Positions 16,819 to 24,553 of a stretch of DNA of 64,000 nt are shown here, one piece after another. The translations under genes were made by a program, and so were the position numbers. How positions within the stretch are numbered: position 1 is the stretch's first letter; the number at the start of each line of letters is the position of its first letter. A model generated the notes under the pieces. That model was not told where the DNA came from. It saw nothing but the letters and a program-made list of their open reading frames with translations, and did no database searches. Source of the stretch: Paenibacillus sp. W2I17 (lineage in GTDB: Bacteria > Bacillota > Bacilli > Paenibacillales > Paenibacillaceae); NCBI RefSeq assembly GCF_030815985.1, contig NZ_JAUSXM010000001.1, forward strand, positions 6,696,001 through 6,760,000, read 5' to 3'.

Positions 16819-16914
16819 GCCTTTGATTTCCCTTGTTGTGCCAGAAGGATTTTGCCTGGCCGGGGTCGTATATAACAATATGCAGCTATTTTATGAAAAC
16901 CGGGTGGTCTGGGT

Positions 16915-17382
16915 TTGAGTGAGTTGAATATACGTCACATTGTTGTGGATGGTGATGCTTGCCCGGTCAAAACCGAGATTGCGCAAACCGCTCGCCTTTT
17001 CAACATCCCCGTATTGTTAGTCTCTTCATTTGATCATTTGCTTCAAGGAGGAGAAGGGGTACGAACCGTGCAAGTGGATCGCAGTGATCAGAGCGCAGAC
17101 CTGTATATTGCTAATCATATTAAGCCATATGATGTAGTTATCACTCAGGACTATGGACTTGCGGCACTTGCGCTTGGCAAACGTTGTTATGTTTTGTCTT
17201 TTCGTGGTCGTGAGTTCAACGATCGTGACATTGATTTCATGTTGGATTCTCGTCATACTGCGGCCAAAGCACGAAAAAGAGGCCATTACGGGAAAGGCCC
17301 AAAGCCTTTCACAGAGCAGGATCGAGAAATGTTTCAACATAAACTGACAAAACTTTTAAAAGATTTGCAGGAGAATGTGTAA
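16915..17382 (+). CDS. yqxD: YaiI/YqxD (DUF188) family protein
   Basis: 155-aa UPF0178 protein with a PIN-like nuclease fold in predicted structures; function unknown. Conserved pieces are VVDGDACPVK (residues about 10-19), VITQDYGLAALALGKR and the C-terminal HYGKGPKPFTEQDREMF. The acidic residues in DGDACP and ITQDYGLA are the probable metal site. The start is TTG at 16915, after a poor GGGTGGTCTGGG site, so expression may be low. Immediately upstream of dnaG, as in B. subtilis. Confidence 0.88.
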   Translation: MSELNIRHIVVDGDACPVKTEIAQTARLFNIPVLLVSSFDHLLQGGEGVRTVQVDRSDQSADLYIANHIKPYDVVITQDYGLAALALGKRCYVLSFRGREFNDRDIDFMLDSRHTAAKARKRGHYGKGPKPFTEQDREMFQHKLTKLLKDLQENV

Positions 17383-17429
17383 GTTTATCGAATTATATTT
17401 ACGTGTTGAAGAGATGAAGGTGGCCAGAG

Positions 17430-19250
17430 ATGAGTACCGGACAAGGCGGTATACCCGAAAGTATTATTGAATCGGTGTTACAGCAGAATGATATTGTCGA
17501 TACGGTGAGCCGATTTGTGCATCTGACCAAACAGGGGAAGTATATGAAGGGCCTCTGTCCTTTTCATTCCGAGAAGACGCCTTCGTTCACCGTTACACCT
17601 GAGAAACAAATTTTCTACTGCTACGGTTGCGGCACGGGTGGAAATGCCATCAAATTCAGGATGGAAATCGAAGGGTTATCCTTTCCCGAGGCTGTCAAAA
17701 CGATGGCGGAAGAAAGTCACATCTCTATGGGGGACTGGCAAGGGCGTGAATCTGCTCATGTGAATCCGGAGACTGAACGTCTGTTGGAGGCTTATGAGCT
17801 TACCGCGAAGCTGTATCATTTTTTGTTGAAAAATACAGAGCACGGCAAGTCAGCCATGGAGTATTTACGCTCAAGAGGTTTTGGCGACAAGTTGATCGAC
17901 CAGTTCCAGATTGGTTTTGCACCAAATCGTTGGGACACACTGGTACAATTTCTTGAGAAACGTAACTATCCGCTCGAAGAGATGGAAAAGGGTGGGCTTC
18001 TGTCACCGCGAAATGAAGGTCAGGGATATGTGGACCGATTCCGAGACCGGATTATGTTCCCGATTAATGGCAGGAGCGGTAAACCGATTGCATTTGCAGG
18101 ACGCATATTGGGAGATGGGCAACCGAAGTATCTAAATTCACCGGAAACCCGGTTATTTAACAAAAGCCGTGTTCTCTATAATCTGCATCATGCCAAAAAT
18201 GCAATTCGCAAACAAAGACAAGCCATTTTGTTCGAGGGATATGGAGATGTCATCTCCGCATGGGATCAGGATATCCAGAATGGTGTAGCGGCAATGGGCA
18301 CTGCGTTAACCGAGAATCAGGCACTGATGCTCAAAGGGATGTGCGACGAAGTCATCATATGTTATGACGGCGACAGAGCAGGACAGGCTGCTGCACTCAA
18401 AAACTTCCCTATTCTTGAGGAAGCTGGATTGCAGGTCAAAGTGGCTCTCATTCCCGAGGGACTTGACCCGGATGATTTTATCCGGAAGCATGGTGGTGAA
18501 CGGTTCCGAAACCAGATTGTGGACGGTGCCGTGACAACTACAAAATTTAAACTTATAAACTTAAAAAAAAGCCATATACTGCTAGAGGGTGGCGGACAAA
18601 TCGCCTATTCGAAAGAAGCAGTAAAGTTGATTGCACCCTTACCTTCTCCAACAGAAAGGGAAGTGTATCTTCGTGAACTGGCTGCAGAAGTGGACGTATC
18701 GTTCGAAACATTGAAGCAGGAGTGTAATGAAGAACGGGAGGCAATGAAAAATAACCTCCAGTATGGGGATAATAACCCGAAAAGGTGGAATAATGGTAGG
18801 CAACAAAATAGGCAGGTGCCTACACCCAATCTGTTGCCGGCTTATCACGCTGCCGAACGCAAACTGATTGCCTGGATGTTGCAGGATGATGAGGCTGCCC
18901 AGTACGTGAATGAGCATCTTGGTGAAGCTTTTAACTTGGATGATCATGCAGCTATTGCTGCTTATCTATATGCCTACTATGCGCAAGGCAAACCGTCGGA
19001 TACAAGCCGTTTTATGTCTTCACTGCATGACGATCGTCTGGAGAAAACGGTCAGTTCAATCTCGATGATGGATGGTCCAGGTGAATGGAGTATTCAAATG
19101 CTCGATGATTGCATCAGGGAAGTGCTGAAGCATCCGCGTAAGAAAGAGTACGATTTGAAAAAAGAAGAAATGATTGCTGCAGAGCGGGCAGGTGATTCTG
19201 TACGCGCGGCACAGATTGCAATTGAAATGATTGCCCTAGAGAGACAGTGA
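17430..19250 (+). CDS. dnaG: DNA primase DnaG
   Basis: 606-aa replicative primase. The CHC2 zinc ribbon has C43, H46, C64 and C67 (CPFHSEKTPSF, IFYCYGCGTGG). The RNA polymerase core includes FRDRIMFPING, the TOPRIM glutamate segment ILFEGYGDVISAWDQ and the acidic motif ICYDGDRAGQAAALK. The C-terminal 140 residues form the helicase-binding domain that docks to DnaB/DnaC helicase. A short low-complexity linker (NNPKRWNNGRQQNRQ) separates core and C-terminal domain. ATG 17430 follows GATGAAGGTGG. With sigA it forms the macromolecular synthesis operon. Confidence 0.97.
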   Translation: MSTGQGGIPESIIESVLQQNDIVDTVSRFVHLTKQGKYMKGLCPFHSEKTPSFTVTPEKQIFYCYGCGTGGNAIKFRMEIEGLSFPEAVKTMAEESHISMGDWQGRESAHVNPETERLLEAYELTAKLYHFLLKNTEHGKSAMEYLRSRGFGDKLIDQFQIGFAPNRWDTLVQFLEKRNYPLEEMEKGGLLSPRNEGQGYVDRFRDRIMFPINGRSGKPIAFAGRILGDGQPKYLNSPETRLFNKSRVLYNLHHAKNAIRKQRQAILFEGYGDVISAWDQDIQNGVAAMGTALTENQALMLKGMCDEVIICYDGDRAGQAAALKNFPILEEAGLQVKVALIPEGLDPDDFIRKHGGERFRNQIVDGAVTTTKFKLINLKKSHILLEGGGQIAYSKEAVKLIAPLPSPTEREVYLRELAAEVDVSFETLKQECNEEREAMKNNLQYGDNNPKRWNNGRQQNRQVPTPNLLPAYHAAERKLIAWMLQDDEAAQYVNEHLGEAFNLDDHAAIAAYLYAYYAQGKPSDTSRFMSSLHDDRLEKTVSSISMMDGPGEWSIQMLDDCIREVLKHPRKKEYDLKKEEMIAAERAGDSVRAAQIAIEMIALERQ

Positions 19251-19293
19251 ACGTCTGATGATTAGATGTTTCTAGGGAGGAGGGAGTCGAGTT

Positions 19294-20433
19294 ATGGCGA
19301 ATGATCAGCATACTGAACTAGAAACAGAATTGACACTGGATCAGGTTAAAGATCAATTGATTGAATCAGGTAAAAAAAGAGCTTCGCTGAATTACAAGGA
19401 AATTATAGAGAAACTCTCTCCTTTTGAGCAGGATGCAGAGCAAATGGATGAGTTCTATGAGCAACTGAGCGATCTGGGTATCGATGTAGTGAATGAAAAT
19501 AATGAAGAGGTTACACTTCGTCCTAGTGAAGATTCCGAGAACAACACCAGAGAGGGAGAGGACGAATTCCACTTTGATGATGATCTGAGCTTGCCGCCAG
19601 GTATCAAAATCAATGACCCTGTCCGTATGTATCTCAAGGAAATTGGTCGTGTGCCATTGTTGTCGGCAGATGATGAAGTACAACTGGCTAAACGGATTGA
19701 GAACGGGGATGAAGAAGCCAAGCGTCGTCTGGCTGAAGCGAACCTTCGACTTGTAGTCAGTATCGCCAAGCGTTACGTTGGACGTGGAATGTTGTTCCTT
19801 GATTTGATTCAGGAAGGTAATATGGGTCTGATCAAAGCGGTTGAGAAGTTCGACCACAAAAAAGGATACAAGTTCAGTACGTATGCTACATGGTGGATTC
19901 GCCAAGCAATCACTCGTGCTATTGCTGACCAGGCGCGTACAATTCGTATCCCTGTGCACATGGTGGAGACGATTAATAAGCTGATCCGGGTATCCCGTCA
20001 GCTGTTGCAGGAACTTGGGCGTGAACCGACACCAGAAGAAATCGCTGCTGAGATGGATCTGAGTGTAGAGAAAGTTCGTGAAATTACGAAGATTGCACAG
20101 GAACCGGTTTCTCTGGAAACACCGATTGGTGAGGAAGATGATTCCCATCTGGGTGACTTCATTGAGGATCAGGAAGCACTTGCTCCGGCGGATGCTGCTG
20201 CGTATGAGTTGCTGAAAGAACAGCTCGAAGATGTATTGGATACACTGACTGAACGTGAAGAGAACGTGCTTCGTCTACGTTTTGGTCTGGACGATGGACG
20301 GACGAGAACGCTGGAGGAAGTTGGCAAGGTATTTGGTGTTACGCGTGAGCGTATTCGTCAGATCGAAGCCAAGGCTCTTCGTAAATTGCGTCACCCGAGT
20401 CGTAGTAAACGACTCAAGGATTTCCTCGAATAA
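19294..20433 (+). CDS. sigA: Primary sigma factor SigA (RpoD)
   Basis: 379-aa housekeeping sigma-70. Region 1.1 ([23 protein letters not shown]), an acidic linker, region 1.2 ([17 protein letters not shown]), region 2 ([28 protein letters not shown] and the -10 recognition helix [10 protein letters not shown]), region 3, and region 4 ([17 protein letters not shown] turn, [27 protein letters not shown]) are all present in order. The ATG follows GGGAGGAGGGAG, an unusually strong site. It ends the operon begun by dnaG, with a terminator right behind. Confidence 0.98.
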   Translation: MANDQHTELETELTLDQVKDQLIESGKKRASLNYKEIIEKLSPFEQDAEQMDEFYEQLSDLGIDVVNENNEEVTLRPSEDSENNTREGEDEFHFDDDLSLPPGIKINDPVRMYLKEIGRVPLLSADDEVQLAKRIENGDEEAKRRLAEANLRLVVSIAKRYVGRGMLFLDLIQEGNMGLIKAVEKFDHKKGYKFSTYATWWIRQAITRAIADQARTIRIPVHMVETINKLIRVSRQLLQELGREPTPEEIAAEMDLSVEKVREITKIAQEPVSLETPIGEEDDSHLGDFIEDQEALAPADAAAYELLKEQLEDVLDTLTEREENVLRLRFGLDDGRTRTLEEVGKVFGVTRERIRQIEAKALRKLRHPSRSKRLKDFLE

Positions 20434-20442
20434 TCGAACTAT

Positions 20443-20493
20443 GGGAGACTTTCCGCAAGACGCTTTAGCGGCGGCGGGGTCTCCTTTATTTTT
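20443..20493 (+). terminator. Rho-independent terminator after sigA
   Basis: GGGAGAC (20443-20449) pairs with GTCTCC (20479-20484); an inner CCGC/GCGG stem lies between. A T-rich run follows at 20485-20493. Confidence 0.8.
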
Positions 20494-20617
20494 AATTTAA
20501 ACGTCTTGATTTCTTGGTTTTGGAAATTCATCCTTGAAATGTTTTATTGGATTTTATTTTATCGCTTTTCCTTGTTCAATGCAAATCAATAAATTAAATG
20601 AATGGTGTAGGTGCTTC

Positions 20618-21376
20618 ATGAAACTTTCGAATCGATTACAGCGAATACATGATCAAATTCCCAATGGCAGCCGCATGGCTGACATCGGTTCAGACCACGC
20701 GTTGCTGCCAGTAGCCGCAATTCGCAGTGGGAAAGCTACAAGTGCAGTAGCCGGGGAAGTCAATCCTGGCCCTTATGATGCTGCATGCAAACAAGTCAGT
20801 GATGCTGGCCTGAAAGAAAAAATCACGGTGCGTCGTGGAGACGGTCTTGATGTGATCTCTGCGGGTGAAGTGGATGTCATCACCATAGCAGGCATGGGCG
20901 GTGCCTTGATTGCTTCTATTTTGGACCGAGGTATATCCAAGCTGGAAGGAGTCCAGTTGCTTATTTTGCAACCAAATGTGGGTGAGGATATCCTCAGACG
21001 CTGGTTACTGGAGCATCACTGGGTAGTTGTAGCAGAACAGTTGCTCGAAGAAGATGGCAAGATCTATGAGATTATAACGGCGATGCCACAATCCGTAAGC
21101 CCGATTGCCAATGTAGAGGTGTATCGTGCACGTCCGCTTCAAGGCGGGGCAGAATTAACGGAAGATTTGCTGCTGCGGATGGGACCTTATTTGGTGGATC
21201 GTCCAACGGATGTATTTTTTGCCAAATGGGAAAGTGAGATCATCAAACTGCAAGGGGTTGTTAACTCCATCTCCAAATCCGATCAGGATTCTTCCCGGGA
21301 CAAAGCGGCTGAGGTAGAGCGTCTTATCGCAAACTTGAAGGAGGTTTTGGCATGTTTGCCAAAGGTCAAACTGTAA
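20618..21376 (+). CDS. trmK: tRNA (adenine22-N1)-methyltransferase TrmK
   Basis: 252-aa class I SAM-dependent methyltransferase that makes m1A22 in tRNA. The SAM-binding motif I is MADIGSDHALLPVAAI (residues about 20-35) and the catalytic-side motif is ITIAGMGGALIASIL; both are diagnostic of TrmK/YqfN. ATG 20618 is chosen since the protein then starts MKLSNRLQRI as in homologues; the open frame upstream to 20534 has no resemblance. It overlaps the following NIF3-like gene by 25 bp, the same couple as yqfN-yqfO in Bacillus. Confidence 0.93.
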   Translation: MKLSNRLQRIHDQIPNGSRMADIGSDHALLPVAAIRSGKATSAVAGEVNPGPYDAACKQVSDAGLKEKITVRRGDGLDVISAGEVDVITIAGMGGALIASILDRGISKLEGVQLLILQPNVGEDILRRWLLEHHWVVVAEQLLEEDGKIYEIITAMPQSVSPIANVEVYRARPLQGGAELTEDLLLRMGPYLVDRPTDVFFAKWESEIIKLQGVVNSISKSDQDSSRDKAAEVERLIANLKEVLACLPKVKL

Positions 21377-22467
21377 TTCAACTGATGGAGCAACTCGCTC
21401 CCAAACATCTGGCTGTACCGGATGACCGCATTGGTCTCCAGCTCGGCAGTTTGCAAAAAGAAATCCGTCACGTGTTAGTAGCTTTGGACGTGACGGATGA
21501 AGTGGTGGACGAAGCGATTCGCATCGGAGCCAACCTGATTATCGCTCATCACGCCATCATTTTCCGTCCGGTTAAGTCACTGAGTACAGATACACCTATG
21601 GGTAAATTGTATGAAAAGCTGATTAAGCATGATATTGCTGTCTATATCAGTCATACAAACCTGGATGTGGCCGAGGGTGGTATGAATGACTGGATGGCCG
21701 AGGCACTTGGCATCGAGAGTAAAGAATCGTTGGAAGATGTACACACAGATCATCTGTACAAGCTGGCTGTCTTTGTGCCTCGTACCCATCATGAGCAGGT
21801 TCTTCAGGCCATTCTGGAAGCCGGAGCGGGGAGTATCGGTCAATACAATAAGTGCAGCTTCAACACTGAAGGTACAGGAACGTTTTTACCTGGGGAAGGG
21901 ACTCAACCGTTTATCGGTACCCAAGGGCAGATGGAACGTGTGGAAGAAATGCGGATTGAGACCATCGTACCCCAAAGTCTGAGAAGTAAGGTGGTTCAAG
22001 CGATGCTTAAGGCTCATCCGTATGAGGAAGTGGCCTATGACCTCTATGCAATGGATTTAAAGGGTCGTACGCTCGGTCTGGGACGCTTGGGACCCCTTAG
22101 GGAGCCTAAGACATTAGGTGAGCTAGTGGAGGTCGTGAAGACCCAATTCAATGTGCCTTATGTACGTGTTGTAGGAGATCTGAACAAGCAGATCAAAAAA
22201 GCAGCGGTTCTTGGCGGCTCTGGCAGCCGTTACGCGCTGACTGCCCGCTTCAAAGGTGCGGATGTTATTGTGACCGGAGATATTGATTATCACACGGCTC
22301 ATGATGCGTTAATGGCAGGTATGTGTATCATCGACCCGGGACATAATTCCGAGAAGATTATGAAACCAAAAACAGCGGATTGGCTTCGTTCCCGTTTGGA
22401 AGAAAAACGATATGATACGCAAGTTACAGCTTCAGAGGTAAATACGGAAGTATTCCAATTTATCTAA
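21352..22467 (+). CDS. yqfO: NIF3-like dinuclear metal-centre protein (YqfO)
   Basis: 371-aa NIF3/YqfO protein that forms toroidal hexamers with a two-metal site; the physiological role is debated (GTP cyclohydrolase I type 2-like label is a database inheritance). Metal-binding segments are IIAHHAIIF near residue 65, SHTNLDVAEGGMND, and GHNSEKIM near the end. Like Bacillus homologues it has a PII-like insert, about residues 130-235 (LYKLAVFVPRTHHEQVLQAIL ... AHPYEEVAYDLY). AAGGAGG inside trmK at 21338-21344 is the ribosome binding site. Confidence 0.92.
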   Translation: MFAKGQTVIQLMEQLAPKHLAVPDDRIGLQLGSLQKEIRHVLVALDVTDEVVDEAIRIGANLIIAHHAIIFRPVKSLSTDTPMGKLYEKLIKHDIAVYISHTNLDVAEGGMNDWMAEALGIESKESLEDVHTDHLYKLAVFVPRTHHEQVLQAILEAGAGSIGQYNKCSFNTEGTGTFLPGEGTQPFIGTQGQMERVEEMRIETIVPQSLRSKVVQAMLKAHPYEEVAYDLYAMDLKGRTLGLGRLGPLREPKTLGELVEVVKTQFNVPYVRVVGDLNKQIKKAAVLGGSGSRYALTARFKGADVIVTGDIDYHTAHDALMAGMCIIDPGHNSEKIMKPKTADWLRSRLEEKRYDTQVTASEVNTEVFQFI

Positions 22468-22504
22468 AAAGACCTTTGCTATGTGGTTTCCAGTAATATT
22501 AAGC

Positions 22505-22533
22505 TTGTCTGGGAACCTAAATGCCTGTATACT
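22505..22533 (+). promoter_or_regulatory. Promoter of rnpB
   Basis: TTGTCT (22505-22510), 17-bp spacer, TATACT (22528-22533). A start 7-11 nt downstream would fall at the 5' end of the RNase P RNA predicted from its P1 helix. Confidence 0.75.
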
Positions 22534-22543
22534 ATGTAATGTT

Positions 22544-22961
22544 GTTCGGAAAGCTTGACAGACAATCGCTGGTGGCCTTTGTTGCCACGAGAGGAAAGTC
22601 CGGGCTCCACAGGGCAGGATGCTGGATAACGTCCAGTCAGCGCGAGTTGAAGGATAGTGCCACAGAAATGGACCGCCGATGGCCGGATTTTCCGGCACAG
22701 GCAAGGATGGAACCGAGGTGTAAGAGACCCCGAGGAACGCTGGTGACTTCGTTCCTGGTAAACCCCATCTGGAGCAAGACCTAATGGGACACAGCCGCCT
22801 CTTCGGAGGAGGCAACCTTAGCCCGAGGTGTGTCTAGGTTGGTCGCTTGAGCTGTGCAGCAATGTATGGCCTAGATAGATGATTGTCGCTTCTGGTGGGA
22901 GGGTAGTTCCCGTATGAACCACGAAGAGCACAGAACCCGGCTTACGGTAAGCTTTCCTAAC
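22544..22961 (+). ncRNA. rnpB: RNase P RNA component
   Basis: Catalytic RNA that removes 5' leaders from pre-tRNAs. The universal core is clear: GAGGAAAGTCCGGGCTCC (about 22591-22608), GGTAAACCCC with the tRNA-CCA-binding GGTAA (about 22757), CCTAGATAGATGATTGTCGC (about 22870) and ACAGAACCCGGCTTAC (22930-22945). Helix P1 is GGAAAGCTT (22548-22556) with AAGCTTTCC (22949-22957), which sets the ends to within a few bases. Blocks such as ACCGCCGATGGCC and CTGGAGCAAGACCTAATGGG follow the type A (E. coli-like) layout rather than the type B of B. subtilis. Length about 418 nt. Confidence 0.95.
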
Positions 22962-23101
22962 TGCAACAACAACACTATTGCAACACCATGTAGTCCACCT
23001 ATCAGTCGAGGACAACTCGTATGAATCATCCGATGGCCTGACTGATCAGAAGGACCATGAACATCTAAAAAAACATAACTCCTGTTGATAACAGGTTCTA
23101 T

Positions 23102-23152
23102 AAAAATAAGGCGGCAGTTCCGAGATTCTCGGGCCTGCCGCCTTATTTTTAT
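23102..23152. terminator. Bidirectional terminator between rnpB and the aminotransferase gene
   Basis: AAAATAAGGCGGCAG / CTGCCGCCTTATTTT (arms about 23103-23117 and 23135-23149), A-run on one side and T-run on the other. It can stop rnpB on the plus strand and the aminotransferase on the minus strand. Confidence 0.9.
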
Positions 23153-23216
23153 TTCTCATATCAAGTTATTTAACCTTCATACGTTAATGGAATAGCGAAG
23201 CGTTTATGACAGTTCA

Positions 23217-24446
23217 TTACAGTGTAACAACACTGTCCGATGTTAAGGAAGCATGCCAACGTTGGATGGCGCGATCCATTCTTTCCACGGCTTCCGGAAG
23301 GAGCTCAGGGTCCGTATGAGTAAAGTTGATTCGCATGCGGTTTAACTCTGGTGTACCTGCATAGAAGGAATCACCTGGCACAATGCACACTTTCTCCTGG
23401 ATACCGTAAGTGAACAGATTGCTTGCAAGCATGCCTTCAGGCAATTGCAGCCACAAGAACATGCCGCCTTGTGGTGAATTCCACGAGATGCCTTCCCAAG
23501 CTTTGGCTGCCATAAGAGTAGTCAGTGTTTTCATGCGTTGTTCGTAATCCTCTGAAATATGGCGGATATGCGCATCCAGATCGAAAGATTCAAGCAGTGC
23601 ATGAAGCGCTCTTTGGTCAATGCTGCTGGAGTGCAAGTCGGCACCTTGTTTGGCTCGTGCTGCCATTTTGACAATATCGGGAGCAGCCAGTATCCAGCCC
23701 GTACGAAGGCCAGGTGCTACCGTTTTGGAGAATGTACTGGTGTATATAACGTTGGAAGGGCCGTCATAGGATGCTGCATCCAGTTCTGCGAGAGCAGGGA
23801 CATCCAATTGCTCCGGATTAAACCGAATTTCACCATAGGGATCATCTTCCAGAATGAGTACACCATACTTGCGGCACAGATCCACAGCCTGCTGTCTTCT
23901 TTCTCGCGACCATACTTTTCCCGTAGGATTGGAGAACGTGGGATTAATGTAGACAAGTTTTGGACGATGCAACTGGAGCTGTTCCTCCAGAGATTCAGGC
24001 AACATACCGTGATCATCACAGGCTACGCCGTGAGATTCAGCCTGATAGGAATGAATGACTTGCAGAGCAGCGAGGTAGGTTGGTGATTCAACCAATACGC
24101 GGTCACCCGGGTCGAGAAGGATGCGGCAAACCAAGTCAATGGATTGCTGTGAACCCGTAGTGAGAAGCATGTGATCGGGTGAAGCGGGAATGCCCTTGGA
24201 TTCAAGACGTTCGGCGATTTTGGCGCGAAGAGGACGGTAACCTTCAGTCTCCGCATATTGAAGAGCGGCTGCTCCGCTCATAAATACTTTTTCATATGCA
24301 ACGCGGATGGCTTCCAGCGGGAATGAAGTCTGGGCTGGTAATCCACCGGCTAGTGAGATCATTCCAGGTGCCTGAGCGGCCTGGAGCATGTCGCGAACGA
24401 CAGAGGACGGGGTGTTTTGTGCCATTTTGGACCAAGGGATACTCAT
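23217..24446 (-). CDS. PLP-dependent aminotransferase, fold type I (LysN/2-aminoadipate-type)
   Basis: 409-aa class I/II aminotransferase. The pyridoxal lysine is in YTSTFSKTVAPGLRTGW (about residues 240-256). Other family marks are ISLAGGLPAQTSFP near the N-terminus, TTGSQQSIDLVCRILLDPGD, NPTFSNPTGKVWS and the C-terminal arginine in RMRINFTH. This subgroup includes 2-aminoadipate, aromatic and branched-chain transaminases, so the substrate cannot be read from sequence. Transcribed divergently from a MocR regulator with which it shares 107 bp of control region; the regulator very probably controls it. Stops against the bidirectional terminator shared with rnpB. Confidence 0.88.
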   Translation of the reverse strand: MSIPWSKMAQNTPSSVVRDMLQAAQAPGMISLAGGLPAQTSFPLEAIRVAYEKVFMSGAAALQYAETEGYRPLRAKIAERLESKGIPASPDHMLLTTGSQQSIDLVCRILLDPGDRVLVESPTYLAALQVIHSYQAESHGVACDDHGMLPESLEEQLQLHRPKLVYINPTFSNPTGKVWSRERRQQAVDLCRKYGVLILEDDPYGEIRFNPEQLDVPALAELDAASYDGPSNVIYTSTFSKTVAPGLRTGWILAAPDIVKMAARAKQGADLHSSSIDQRALHALLESFDLDAHIRHISEDYEQRMKTLTTLMAAKAWEGISWNSPQGGMFLWLQLPEGMLASNLFTYGIQEKVCIVPGDSFYAGTPELNRMRINFTHTDPELLPEAVERMDRAIQRWHASLTSDSVVTL

Positions 24447-24460
24447 GTTATTCTCATCTC

Positions 24461-24540
24461 CTGTTATTCACTGTTATACTGATATTATAAACTATAATAG
24501 ACGGACTACACTATAACAGTAAAATGAAGATCATAACAGT
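24461..24540. promoter_or_regulatory. Divergent promoter region with four TAACAG half-sites
   Basis: Four copies of one half-site: CTGTTAT (24461-24467), ACTGTTATA (24470-24478), TATAACAGT (24512-24520) and CATAACAGT (24532-24540), the first two inverted relative to the last two. Between them lie face-to-face -10-like boxes: TATAAT at 24493-24498 on the plus strand and TTATAAT (24484-24490) on the minus strand. Likely binding sites for the adjacent MocR protein; by position and symmetry only. Confidence 0.6.
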
Positions 24541-24553
24541 TGGGGGAGTACAT

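Noticed and set aside
19366..20148. 260-codon minus-strand open frame
   Set aside because: Fully opposite sigA, with no similarity to any family I recognise.
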